Positions 24,450-32,489 of a stretch of 64,000 nucleotides of DNA are shown piece by piece (the first letter of the stretch is position 1; each line of letters starts with the position of its first letter). Location: NCBI GenBank assembly GCA_965230515.1, contig OZ246007.1:2356001-2420000 (forward strand), written 5' to 3'. The translations under genes and the position numbers were made by a program. The notes under the pieces are model-generated. The model did no database searches and was not told the origin of the DNA. It worked only from the letters and a program-made list of their open reading frames with translations. This DNA is from JAJFKB01 sp965230515. GTDB taxonomy: Bacteria; Pseudomonadota; Gammaproteobacteria; Pseudomonadales; IMCC2047.

Positions 24450-25592
24450 CTATAAATCCTTTCCGGGTGATTTCCAGGAGTTAATGTAATCCAGGTTTTC
24501 AGTTTTTTCTGCGGCCTCTGTGACGTGAAGCGAAAATCGTGTGTCAATCATCACGGCGACCTCATCGGTTTCTTTGTTAGGGTTTGTGAGCGCTTTCTTC
24601 AGCGCCTTCGGGTGCGGTCCGTGTGCAAACCCGCAGGGGTGAAAAGTCACCATGCCCTCCTCGATATTATCACGACTGAAAAAATTGCCGCGATGGTAGA
24701 AAAGTACTTCATCGTAATCATCGTTATTGTGAAAGAAGGGTACCTTCAGGGCCCCGGGGTCTGACTCGATGGGGCGTGGGCAAAAAGTACAAACGATAAA
24801 GCCGTTGCCGACAAAGGTGCTGTGTGCAGACGGGGGTAAATGGTAACGGTGGCTCATGAGTGGCCGGATATCACGCCAGTTCAGGCGTACTACGGTATTG
24901 TCGCCGTGCCAGCCAACCGCATCCAGCGGATTGAACGGGAAGGTAACTTTGCTGATTTGATTCAGCCTTTTGATATGTACCTGCCAGGTATCATTTCCCT
25001 GTTGTGCTTTAAATAACTCATTGATTCTGGGGTGATCAAGAATTGCCGGATCGTAAATGGCGTTGGGGCCAAGAATGCCCCTGTCCGGCATTGTGTAGGC
25101 ACCATCCTTGTTTTCCATCATCAGCACGGTTATCGGCTCACTGACTTCCACGCGCCAGGCGGTACCTCTTGGTATCATTATATAGTCGCCGTCACGAAAG
25201 CTCAGGTGGCCGTAATCGCAAAATAGCTCGCCACTACCGTAATGGATAAATAACAGTTCGTCGCCATCACTGTTACGTACCAGGTATTCCATGTCGTGTT
25301 CGTTCTTCCACAAACGCACCGCCAGGTTGTTGTTCTCAAGCGTTACTGGAGCGTCATAGGGGGATGTGCTCGTTGAATCAATCTGATTAAAGTCAAAGGC
25401 TCTGGGTTGTAATGGACCCTCCCAGTCTACCCAGCCGGTCGGCGGGTTCTGGTGGTGCATGTGCGAAGCCGGCCCAAAGAAACCTTCGCGGCCTAATTCC
25501 CGCTCATAGGTGTTTTCCGGAAAATCGCAATGGGCCTGACGTGATGTTTTGCCTTCCTGAATCGGAAAATTTACCCACTTTCTGGCGCTCAT
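24450..25592 (-). CDS. hmgA: Homogentisate 1,2-dioxygenase
   Basis: Fe(II) ring-cleavage dioxygenase converting homogentisate to maleylacetoacetate. 380 residues, cupin fold. The N-terminal H-M-H-H-Q-N-P-P segment and the C-terminal F-H-P-C-G-F-A-H-G-P-H-P block, which contributes iron-ligand histidines, are intact, as is D-E-V-L-F-Y-H. Shorter than the roughly 430-450-residue Pseudomonas/animal form, as in many marine bacteria. First gene of the operon, transcribed away from a MarR gene across a 131-base region with a strong palindrome. Confidence 0.93.
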   Translation of the reverse strand: MSARKWVNFPIQEGKTSRQAHCDFPENTYERELGREGFFGPASHMHHQNPPTGWVDWEGPLQPRAFDFNQIDSTSTSPYDAPVTLENNNLAVRLWKNEHDMEYLVRNSDGDELLFIHYGSGELFCDYGHLSFRDGDYIMIPRGTAWRVEVSEPITVLMMENKDGAYTMPDRGILGPNAIYDPAILDHPRINELFKAQQGNDTWQVHIKRLNQISKVTFPFNPLDAVGWHGDNTVVRLNWRDIRPLMSHRYHLPPSAHSTFVGNGFIVCTFCPRPIESDPGALKVPFFHNNDDYDEVLFYHRGNFFSRDNIEEGMVTFHPCGFAHGPHPKALKKALTNPNKETDEVAVMIDTRFSLHVTEAAEKTENLDYINSWKSPGKDL

Positions 25593-25624
25593 GATTCTTG
25601 TCCTGTTAATGCGGCTGATAAATT

Positions 25625-25648
25625 ATATAGTTACATATGAAACTATAT
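25625..25648. promoter_or_regulatory. Palindromic operator between hmgA and the MarR gene
   Basis: ATATAGTT at 25625-25632 mirrors AACTATAT at 25641-25648 around the core CATATG (25634-25639), with a single symmetric A/A mismatch pair. This 24-bp near-perfect palindrome sits 33 bases upstream of the hmgA start and 76 bases upstream of the MarR start. Size and symmetry suit a MarR dimer, suggesting repression of both promoters. Confidence 0.6.
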
Positions 25649-25723
25649 TAATGTAAACTAGTCTCTTTTGCAACCGGTTTGTTTTGCGCTTAAACTCAGG
25701 TTTAAGATTCAAAAAAAGCCGAA

Positions 25724-26200
25724 TTGGATGTTAACGTGCGTAATGAGAAGAGCCCGAAAGTTAAACTAAAGAATTTCATGCCCTATCGGCTGAATAATTT
25801 GTCCGAGCGCGTCAGTGTTGCCTTGTCGCGCATCTATTCAGACCAGTTTGATGTGAGTGTTGCAGAATGGCGTATTCTGGCGACATTGGCCGAGTATCCG
25901 AAGTTGCTGGCCAAAGAGATTGGTCTGCAAACCCATATGGATAAGGTTAAGGTGTCCAGGGCAGTCAGTGCGCTGGATCAAAAGGGTTGCCTGATCAAGC
26001 AAAAAGATAGCAGTGATAGTCGGGCAATCCGGCTCATGCTGAACGAGACGGGTATTCTGCTTTATAAGGAGATCGCTGCCAAAGCTCTGGAATGGGAAAA
26101 GGCGTTGTTAAAGGAGTTGGATTCCGAACAGCAACAGACGCTTTATGACTTGCTCAACCATCTGGATACGCGTGTAAGCCGGATCACTAATAATAGTTAA
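25724..26200 (+). CDS. MarR-family transcriptional regulator, probable repressor of homogentisate genes
   Basis: 158 residues with a winged helix-turn-helix (about 45-115): the recognition-helix region contains D-K-V-K-V-S-R-A-V-S-A-L and the wing D-S-S-D-S-R-A-I-R. MarR proteins are dimers that release DNA on binding phenolic or other ligands; homogentisate or a related acid is a reasonable guess from position. Divergent from hmgA, 14 bases before an Lrp/AsnC gene. Start uncertain: TTG 25724 is the longest, GTG 25736 is also possible. Confidence 0.85.
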   Translation: MDVNVRNEKSPKVKLKNFMPYRLNNLSERVSVALSRIYSDQFDVSVAEWRILATLAEYPKLLAKEIGLQTHMDKVKVSRAVSALDQKGCLIKQKDSSDSRAIRLMLNETGILLYKEIAAKALEWEKALLKELDSEQQQTLYDLLNHLDTRVSRITNNS

Positions 26201-26214
26201 CCTGGGAAGTCGTA

Positions 26215-26682
26215 ATGAGTCTAAAGCTGGATCGAATCGACAGAAATATACTGGATTTGCTGCAAAAAGATGCGCGCCTTACCCATCAGGAGATTGCCGA
26301 TCGCATCGGTAGTTCGCCTACTTCCGTTTGGCGACGTATTCAGAATCTGGAGAGTAAAGGGGTTATTAGTGCGCGTGTGGCGCTGGTTGACCGCCACGCT
26401 ATCGGTCTTGATGTATGTGTGATCTGTAATGTCAAACTGAGCCATCACAGCGATGAGACCCGACTGGAGTTTGAGGGATTTGTTGCTTCGCTGTCTGAGA
26501 TTACAGAATGTTATGCCGTGTCCGGTAGCCATGATTATATTCTTAAAGTAGTTGTTGAGGATGTCGCCGCATTTGAACGATTATTGACCCGGCAGGTACT
26601 CAATCACCCACTGGTTGATGCGGCATCCTCCAGCTTTACTCTACGTGAAGTGAAATATAGTACCCGCCTTACTGCACCCTGA
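26215..26682 (+). CDS. Lrp/AsnC-family transcriptional regulator
   Basis: 155 residues: N-terminal HTH (about 5-60, with L-D-R-I-D-R-N-I-L and the S-P-T-S-V-W-R-R recognition helix) and a C-terminal RAM/AsnC ligand-binding domain (about 70-150, with V-S-G-S-H-D-Y-I-L). These regulators form octamers and sense amino acids. Its place between MarR and hppD suggests that it senses an aromatic amino acid and controls hppD, whose upstream region has repeated motifs. That link is inference. Confidence 0.9.
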   Translation: MSLKLDRIDRNILDLLQKDARLTHQEIADRIGSSPTSVWRRIQNLESKGVISARVALVDRHAIGLDVCVICNVKLSHHSDETRLEFEGFVASLSEITECYAVSGSHDYILKVVVEDVAAFERLLTRQVLNHPLVDAASSSFTLREVKYSTRLTAP

Positions 26683-26754
26683 AATCGGGCATAGCCGGCT
26701 GACCGTCATTCTGATCTGTTAATTCCCGAATAAACTGCAATAGCGGGGTTTCTG

Positions 26755-26836
26755 TCCTGAAATGGTTTTTGACTGGAAATCTATTCCGATTTTCAGTCAA
26801 TTACGGTGATTTCAGGAAAAACAATTCAGTCAATTA
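26755..26836. promoter_or_regulatory. Nested palindromes and direct repeat upstream of hppD
   Basis: Outer arms TCCTGAAAT (26755-26763) and ATTTCAGGA (26809-26817) are perfect complements. Inner arms TTGACTGGAAAT (26769-26780) and ATTTTCAGTCAA (26789-26800) match with one G:U. The 12-mer TTCAGTCAATTA then recurs at 26792-26803 and 26825-26836, 33 bases apart, about three helical turns. The set ends 48 bases before the hppD start. Multiple phased sites are typical of Lrp/AsnC regulators. Confidence 0.55.
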
Positions 26837-26884
26837 GGCGTACTATTTTAGCTCTAAAGTAATTTTTATAAAGAGCCTATTATA

Positions 26885-27943
26885 ATGAATGATTTGTTTG
26901 ATAATCCGGCAGGGACGGATGGATTCGAGTTTGTAGAGTACACTGCACCAGATCCAAACCTGTTACGAGAACTTTTCCACAAGCTGGGCTTTCCAGCGGT
27001 CGCCAGGCATCGTTCTAAAAATGTTACATTGCACAAACAGGGTGATATCAATTTTATAATCAATGCTGAGGCTAACTCCTTTGCCCGGGATTTTGCAAAA
27101 AAACACGGGCCATCGGCCTGTGCAATGGCATTCAGGGTCAAGGATGCTGCCAAAGCCTACGAAAGGGCCATTGAATTGGGCGCCAAGCCGGTTGAGACTC
27201 GCGTTGGGCCAATGGAGCTCAGTATTCCTGCGATTGAAGGTATTGGCGGTAGTCGATTGTATCTGGTCGACCGGTACGGTGAGAACACTATTTATGATAT
27301 AGACTTTGAGCCCATAGAGTATGATCAGGGCAGTTCACCCAGCGATGCGGGTCTGACCTATATTGATCATCTGACACATAATGTGCGGCGTGGCAATATG
27401 GATAAGTGGTCAGGATTTTATGAGCGCATTTTCAATTTTCGTGAGATTCGCTATTTTGATATCGAAGGGCAACGGACGGGATTGGTTAGTCGGGCGATGA
27501 CCAGCCCATGTGGAAAAATACGTATTCCAATTAATGAGTCGAGCGACGACAAATCGCAGATAGTTGAGTACTTGAACGAATACAATGGCGAGGGTATTCA
27601 GCATATCGCGCTGGGTTCGGATGACCTTTACCAGACCGTGGATGTGTTAAAAGCAAGCGGCGTTGTCATGCAGGACACACCCGACACCTACTACGACATG
27701 ATCGATCAGCGCCTACCCGGGCATGGCGAAGATATTGAGGCGATGCGTTCACGACGAATTCTGATTGACGGTGCTCCAACGGATGGTCAAGGGCTGTTGC
27801 TACAGATTTTTTCAACCAATGTGATCGGGCCGATCTTTTTTGAATTTATTCAGCGCAAAGGCAATGAGGGGTTTGGTGAGGGAAATTTCAAAGCGCTGTT
27901 TGAGTCTATCGAATTGGATCAAATTAAAAGGGGCGTTATCTAA
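26885..27943 (+). CDS. hppD: 4-hydroxyphenylpyruvate dioxygenase
   Basis: Fe(II) enzyme converting 4-hydroxyphenylpyruvate to homogentisate, the step feeding the hmgA-fahA-maiA operon. 352 residues, two glyoxalase-like domains. The catalytic C-terminal half (about 155-340) has the iron ligands in D-H-L-T-H-N-V, Q-H-I-A-L and L-L-L-Q-I-F, plus the conserved C-terminal G-x-G-N-F-K-A-L-F-E-S-I-E. Transcribed separately from the minus-strand operon but in the same cluster. Its stop codon forms part of a terminator. Confidence 0.96.
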   Translation: MNDLFDNPAGTDGFEFVEYTAPDPNLLRELFHKLGFPAVARHRSKNVTLHKQGDINFIINAEANSFARDFAKKHGPSACAMAFRVKDAAKAYERAIELGAKPVETRVGPMELSIPAIEGIGGSRLYLVDRYGENTIYDIDFEPIEYDQGSSPSDAGLTYIDHLTHNVRRGNMDKWSGFYERIFNFREIRYFDIEGQRTGLVSRAMTSPCGKIRIPINESSDDKSQIVEYLNEYNGEGIQHIALGSDDLYQTVDVLKASGVVMQDTPDTYYDMIDQRLPGHGEDIEAMRSRRILIDGAPTDGQGLLLQIFSTNVIGPIFFEFIQRKGNEGFGEGNFKALFESIELDQIKRGVI

Positions 27944-27961
27944 CGCGCCCTTTGTGTTTTT
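27927..27961 (+). terminator. Intrinsic terminator overlapping the hppD stop
   Basis: AAAGGGGCGTTA at 27927-27938 pairs with TAACGCGCCCTTT at 27941-27953 with one bulged G; TGTTTTT follows to 27961. The hppD TAA (27941-27943) is in the 3' arm, so translation to the stop may compete with folding. Confidence 0.7.
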
Positions 27962-28015
27962 GTTGCAAGGCAGAAAACCCTTGCGTTTTTTGTCAAATTC
28001 AATAAGATGCAGAGC

Positions 28016-28114
28016 ATGAATAGAAATTGGGTAAATCAACAGGCAGCAGTTACACTGGAAGCGAGCTTTCAGTGGCGTAGCTTTTTTGGTTTTTATTTTG
28101 GAAACCATGTTTAA
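28016..28114 (+). CDS. Phe-rich leader peptide of the DAHP synthase gene
   Basis: A 32-codon frame from ATG 28016 to TAA 28112-28114. Near its end it carries S-F-F-G-F-Y-F-G, five aromatic codons in six (28082-28099), and another Phe at residue 18. This is the pattern of attenuation leader peptides such as that of pheA: scarcity of charged tRNA-Phe (or Tyr) would stall the ribosome there. The stall region lies in the loop of a stem whose arms are 28061-28068 and 28113-28120. The ribosome site is weak. Too short for standard gene calling. Confidence 0.7.
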   Translation: MNRNWVNQQAAVTLEASFQWRSFFGFYFGNHV

Positions 28115-28213
28115 GCTCGCCTAACCCCAATACAAGTAAGGCAGGTTTAAACAAGCTGCCTTACCAAGGAATAGAAACCCTCGGAGGGCAGATCGCAATC
28201 CGAGGGTTTTTTT
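28061..28213 (+). promoter_or_regulatory. Transcription attenuator with six alternating pairing segments before aroG
   Basis: Termination state: A 28061-28068 pairs with B 28113-28120 (8 bp), C 28136-28144 with D 28156-28164 (9 bp, perfect), and E 28175-28185 with F 28199-28209 (11 bp including A-T pairs), followed by T residues to 28213. Readthrough state: B' 28119-28125 pairs with C' 28136-28142 (6 of 7), and D' 28156-28162 with E' 28185-28191 (7 bp, one G:U). A ribosome stalled on the Phe codons would mask A, free B for C, leave D for E and open the terminator. GAGGG at 28202-28206, the likely ribosome site of aroG, is inside the terminator stem. Confidence 0.72.
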
Positions 28214-29332
28214 ATGAGTGAAATGATTATGGAAAGCAATTCATCAATGGATAACAGTAGTCAGGCATTGTTTAATACAGCTCAAATGCTGGCAGGCAGC
28301 AATGAGCCGGTAACAGAGACGCAATCGCTTTTGGCTCCCTTTGAGTTGCTTGAGAAAATGCCGGCGAACGAACAAAACCGGGCCTGTGTATCGGCGGGGC
28401 GAAACGATATTAAGGCCATCCTTGAGGGGAAGGATGACCGGTTGCTGGTGATAGTGGGCCCCTGTTCTATTCATGACTATGATTCTGCTTTGGAGTATGC
28501 GCAGCGTCTCAGGAAATTGTCTTTGGCAGTTTCTGATCGAATCTGCCTGGTCATGCGTTGCTATTTTGAAAAGCCACGCACAGCGTTAGGCTGGAAGGGT
28601 TTGATCAATGACCCCTCCCTGGATGGTAGTTGTGATATTGCCGCTGGTATCGCATTGGTCAGACGAATTCTTCTCGATATTACGGCTCTTGGTGTGCCGG
28701 TTGCGACTGAGGCTTTGGAACCCAATTTGGCAAATTACTATCAGGATTTGGTTAGCTGGACAGCAATTGGTGCGCGAACTGCAGAATCACAGCTGCACCG
28801 TCAGTTTGCCAGTGGACTCTCTTCACCGGTCGGAATAAAGAACGCAACTAACGGTTGTATTGATACGGCTATTAATGCGCTGCTGGCGGTTCGCTCCGAG
28901 CATTGTTTTGCAGGAATTGATCAGCGTGGGCGTATGAGCGCGATTCAAACAACCGGTAATAAAAGTAGCCATATCATTCTTCGCGGAGGTCATGGTGGGC
29001 CAAACTATGATGCGGCAGCGATTGGCCTGTGCAAAGATGCTCTTGCCAAGGCAAAAGCAGAAACCCGCATTGTTGTAGATTGTAGCCATGCAAACAGTGG
29101 CAAAAAGGCAGTGAACCAGCAGCGGGTGGTGGACAGTCTGTTGGAACAAATAAGCAATGGCGAGAGATCAATTGCGGGCCTTATGCTGGAAAGTCATCTG
29201 AACCCGGGCAGTCAAAAGCTGCAGGCTGACCTTGCGCAGCTGGATTACGGTGTCTCCGTCACCGATGAATGTATTGGCTGGGAGGCAACAGAGGTATTAT
29301 TGCGCCGTCTGAAGAACAGCTTGACCAAGTAA
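28214..29332 (+). CDS. aroG: 3-deoxy-7-phosphoheptulonate (DAHP) synthase, class I
   Basis: Condenses phosphoenolpyruvate and erythrose 4-phosphate, the first step of aromatic amino acid synthesis. 372 residues, class I alpha (AroF/G/H type), with V-G-P-C-S-I-H-D, R-C-Y-F-E-K-P-R-T, G-A-R-T-x-E-S-Q, G-I-K-N-A-T-N-G, I-L-R-G-G and D-C-S-H-A-N. The Phe-rich leader suggests regulation by phenylalanine, but the feedback specificity (Phe, Tyr or Trp) is not readable by eye. ATG 28214 directly follows the terminator T-run; ATG 28223 and 28229 are alternatives. The stop abuts that of the convergent helicase with no gap. Confidence 0.93.
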   Translation: MSEMIMESNSSMDNSSQALFNTAQMLAGSNEPVTETQSLLAPFELLEKMPANEQNRACVSAGRNDIKAILEGKDDRLLVIVGPCSIHDYDSALEYAQRLRKLSLAVSDRICLVMRCYFEKPRTALGWKGLINDPSLDGSCDIAAGIALVRRILLDITALGVPVATEALEPNLANYYQDLVSWTAIGARTAESQLHRQFASGLSSPVGIKNATNGCIDTAINALLAVRSEHCFAGIDQRGRMSAIQTTGNKSSHIILRGGHGGPNYDAAAIGLCKDALAKAKAETRIVVDCSHANSGKKAVNQQRVVDSLLEQISNGERSIAGLMLESHLNPGSQKLQADLAQLDYGVSVTDECIGWEATEVLLRRLKNSLTK

Positions 29333-30802
29333 TTAGTGTCGTCTGTTTCTTTGGCGGGAGCGCCCTGACTTTGCCTGATTATTTGAGCGGTCGGGTTTTC
29401 GGGAATTCGAAGAAACAGGCTTGCCAAGCGGAGGTGTAGCAACCAGCAGGTGCTGGGGAGGATGTTCGCATTCAATTTTGTTGCCCAGCAGCTGTTCGAT
29501 CGGTATCAGATGAAATGCATCCTCTTCGCAGGCAAAGCTAATAGAGGTTCCGCTCTTTCCTGCGCGACCGGTACGACCGATGCGATGGACGTAATCCTCA
29601 GGTTCTTCCGGTAGCGTGTAGTTGACTACGTGACTGATGCCATCAATGTGAATACCACGGCCAGCAACATCGGTTGCTACCAGCACATCCAGTTTGTCAG
29701 ACTTAAAGTCATCCAGGGTCCTCACCCGCTTGTTCTGCGCGATTTCGCCAGAAAGCAGGCCGGCTTTAAAATCATGACGCATTAGTTTTTCCTGCAGGTT
29801 GCGACACTGGTCTCTACGATTGGCGAAGACGATGACGTTTTCCACGTCAGACTGTTTCAGCAGATTGTATAGCAACGTATATTTTTCATCGGTTGCACAC
29901 ATATAAACATGCTGCTTAACCGTATCCGTTGCAATACTTTCCGGCTCAATCTCAACCCTCTGTGGGTCGATGGTCCACTGGTCAGAGAGTGCCAGTACAT
30001 CTGCGGTGAAGGTTGCAGAAAAAAGTAAAGTTTGCCGGTGAATCTTTTGCGGTGTTTGACGAATAATTCGCCTGACCTGGGGGATAAAACCCATATCAAG
30101 CATTCGGTCCGCTTCGTCAATCACCATGATTTCAACCTGGTCGAGGTAGATGTCCTTGTTACTGCTAAAGTCCAATAATCGCCCCGGGGTTGCAACCAGA
30201 ATATCTACAATCTCGTTATTTAATCTTTTTTGTTGTTTGCCATAATCCATGCCGCCTACCAGGACATGTGTTTTAAGTCCGGTATAACGGTTCAGTGACT
30301 CAGAGTCCTCTGCAATCTGTAGTGCCAGTTCGCGGGTGGGCGCAATGATCAGGGCGCGAGGCTCGTGCGCATAGCGCTGACCTTCAGGTTTGTGTTTCAA
30401 CAGATCATCAATAATTGTGATCAGAAAAGCTGCGGTTTTACCGGTCCCTGTTTGGGCCTTACCGATCAGGTCATGTCCGGTCAGCGTTTGAGGTAAGGAT
30501 TGAGCCTGAATGGGCGAGCAGTACTCAAAGCCAAGATCGGCGATGCCATGCATTAGGTTGATGTTGAGATCCAGGTCGTGAAAACGGGTTTTGCCTTCCT
30601 GGGCAGGCACATCGAACTGAGCAAGGGTCCATGGTGGAGGAGCTTTTTTTGCTTGAGACTTTTTGCGGTTTTGACCCTGACGCTTTGCGCTATGATTACC
30701 TGCACTTTTGCCCCCCTTGCTGGTGTTTGTTTTGGGGGAGGGTGGTGAGACCGGGGTGGTGTTTTCAGCCTGTGCTCGTTTTTGAAACAGCTTGCGGATC
30801 AA
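29333..30802 (-). CDS. rhlB: DEAD-box ATP-dependent RNA helicase, RhlB-like
   Basis: 489 residues. A basic, low-complexity N-terminal extension (about 1-60) is followed by the helicase core: Q-motif G-F-x-x-C-S-P-I-Q, A-Q-T-G-T-G-K-T, P-T-R-E-L, D-E-A-D, S-A-T, then V-A-T-D-V-A-G-R-G-I and H-R-I-G-R-T-G-R-A-G. A Lys/Arg/Ser-rich C-terminal tail suits RNA or RNase E binding. The core and the linker E-G-K-T-R-F-H-D resemble the Pseudomonas RhlB group. Role: RNA unwinding in the degradosome or ribosome assembly. Confidence 0.85.
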   Translation of the reverse strand: MIRKLFQKRAQAENTTPVSPPSPKTNTSKGGKSAGNHSAKRQGQNRKKSQAKKAPPPWTLAQFDVPAQEGKTRFHDLDLNINLMHGIADLGFEYCSPIQAQSLPQTLTGHDLIGKAQTGTGKTAAFLITIIDDLLKHKPEGQRYAHEPRALIIAPTRELALQIAEDSESLNRYTGLKTHVLVGGMDYGKQQKRLNNEIVDILVATPGRLLDFSSNKDIYLDQVEIMVIDEADRMLDMGFIPQVRRIIRQTPQKIHRQTLLFSATFTADVLALSDQWTIDPQRVEIEPESIATDTVKQHVYMCATDEKYTLLYNLLKQSDVENVIVFANRRDQCRNLQEKLMRHDFKAGLLSGEIAQNKRVRTLDDFKSDKLDVLVATDVAGRGIHIDGISHVVNYTLPEEPEDYVHRIGRTGRAGKSGTSISFACEEDAFHLIPIEQLLGNKIECEHPPQHLLVATPPLGKPVSSNSRKPDRSNNQAKSGRSRQRNRRH

Positions 30803-30898
30803 ATTTGCCTCTTGCGCCTTATTTTAACAAGGGCGCAAGTATAGCATGATATCTATTCTACTTAAGTAATTAAGTCAGGGTGCCTGAATGAGAACAAT

Positions 30899-30941
30899 CC
30901 GCCAAATAAAGGGGCGAGGTAGTCACCTCTTTATTCGGCGG
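30899..30941 (-). terminator. Long hairpin after the trpB-like gene
   Basis: On the minus strand CCGCC, AATAAAG and AGGT segments pair in turn with ACCT, CTTTATT and GGCGG (30941 down to 30899), giving a three-part stem of about 16 bp. Outer bases GGATTG/CAATCC can extend it. The U-run is poor. It separates trpB from the downstream helicase gene on the same strand. Confidence 0.55.
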
Positions 30942-30964
30942 TAGAGGATTGATTGTTTGCGTGC

Positions 30965-32170
30965 TTACAGTCCTAGCTTCTCTGCGACAAAGTCCACGTC
31001 TTTGTCGCCACGACCGCTTAAATTGACCAGAATTCTATAATCCGGACTTAAGTCGGGTGCAATTTTAATGGCATGGGCCAGCGCGTGTGCGCTTTCAAGC
31101 GCCGGTATAATGCCCTCTATCTGGGACAGTTTCATAAAGGCGTCCAGACACTCCTTGTCATCGGCGGAGACATATTCCACTCGTTCGATATCATGCAGAT
31201 AACTGTGTTGAGGGCCAACCGATGGATAGTCCAGGCCTGATGCAATGGAGTAGACGGGTAGTGCTTCACCCTGCTCATCCATCAGTACGTAAGATTTGTA
31301 ACCGTGCAGACTGCCAGGTCTGCCTTTGGTGAGTGTTGCCGCATGGTCCGGGGTGTTCAGGCCGTGACCGCTGGGTTCCACACCGGTAATTTTAACCTCA
31401 TCATCTTCCAGAAAAGCGGTAAAAATACCGATGGCATTACTGCCACCACCAACACAGGCAATAATCTGATCAGGCAATTGCCCGGTCATCTCCGGAAACT
31501 GAACTCGCGCCTCGTCACCGACAATGCGCTGAAAATCCCTGACCATCTGCGGGAAAGGGTGAGGGCCAACTACCGATCCAATGGCGTAGAAGAAGTTTTC
31601 CGGATCTGCCAGGTAGGCCTCAAAAGCGCTGTCCACTGCATCCTTTAGGGTTCGGGTGCCACGGGTCACCGAAATGACTTTAGCGCCTAGAATCTTCATG
31701 CGCGTCACATTGGGATGTTCTTTGAGTACGTCGACTTCGCCCATGTGAATTTCGCAAGGTATGTCCAATAGTGCACAGGCGGTTGCCAGGGCGACACCAT
31801 GCTGTCCGGCGCCAGTTTCAGCCAGAACCTTGGTTTTCCCCATATGCTTGGCCAGTAATGCCTCGCCAAGGCAATGATTGATTTTATGCGCGCCGGTATG
31901 GTTGAGATCCTCTCTTTTCAGATAGATCTGGGCGCCACCGAGTTGTTGCGATAGCCGTTTTGCAAAATAGACCGGGCTGGGCCTTCCCACGTAGTGTTGA
32001 AACAGGCTGCGCAGTTCTGACTGGAACCCTTCGGTATTACGTATATCGCAGTAGGCCTGGTAGATGTTATCCATCACCTGCTTTAGCTCCGGGGGGATAT
32101 TTTCCTGACCGCCATACTCGCCAAAATAGCCCCGCTCATCAGGCATGGGAAGAAATTCAAACTTACTCAT
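30965..32170 (-). CDS. trpB: Tryptophan synthase beta chain (stand-alone TrpB)
   Basis: PLP enzyme of 401 residues that joins indole and serine. PLP lysine K96 in H-T-G-A-H-K-I-N, the catalytic glutamate in L-A-E-T-G-A-G-Q-H-G, the phosphate loop G-G-G-S-N-A-I-G and a C-terminal S-G-R-G-D-K-D are present. No trpA, trpC or trpF adjoins, unlike normal trp operons. The N-terminus (F-G-E-Y-G-G-Q then N-I-P-P-E-L-K) differs from the usual G-G-x-Y-V-P-E. It could be a second TrpB salvaging indole, or the only TrpB with trpA elsewhere. Confidence 0.82.
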   Translation of the reverse strand: MSKFEFLPMPDERGYFGEYGGQENIPPELKQVMDNIYQAYCDIRNTEGFQSELRSLFQHYVGRPSPVYFAKRLSQQLGGAQIYLKREDLNHTGAHKINHCLGEALLAKHMGKTKVLAETGAGQHGVALATACALLDIPCEIHMGEVDVLKEHPNVTRMKILGAKVISVTRGTRTLKDAVDSAFEAYLADPENFFYAIGSVVGPHPFPQMVRDFQRIVGDEARVQFPEMTGQLPDQIIACVGGGSNAIGIFTAFLEDDEVKITGVEPSGHGLNTPDHAATLTKGRPGSLHGYKSYVLMDEQGEALPVYSIASGLDYPSVGPQHSYLHDIERVEYVSADDKECLDAFMKLSQIEGIIPALESAHALAHAIKIAPDLSPDYRILVNLSGRGDKDVDFVAEKLGL

Positions 32171-32489
32171 ACTGGCCTCTAAATTCCTGAAATAATTTCA
32201 CGATTTTCAACAGGGTGCGAAGTATAAAGTGTCGGGCGGGACTAAGCAAATGAAGATTGAAAGGGGTGGATTCAGGGTGCGCGGATATCTGGCCATGAAA
32301 TATATGCCTGATTCGTATAATTTCTGCGCAATTCGCATACCTGGTTGTTGCAAATAGAGGTACATTAAAGTGGGCAGGTGGCGGCTTATAAGCCAGATTC
32401 GCTGAGTATAAATATGACACCTGTAAATCGAGCGTACTTTTATCTCGAGTTATGCGCTAAAAAAATATGTATAAGTAATTGGAGGGAAT
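32171..32489. other. Divergent control region between trpB and the TonB-dependent receptor
   Basis: 319 bases without a convincing gene. A TATAAT at 32316-32321 points towards the receptor but has no good -35. GGAGGG just before 32490 is a strong ribosome site for the receptor. No clear dimeric operator or riboswitch is visible. Confidence 0.35.

Noticed and set aside
27812..28108. 98-residue minus-strand frame over the end of hppD and the aroG leader
   Set aside because: It overlaps hppD, a terminator and the Phe leader; the leader reading on the plus strand explains the sequence better.
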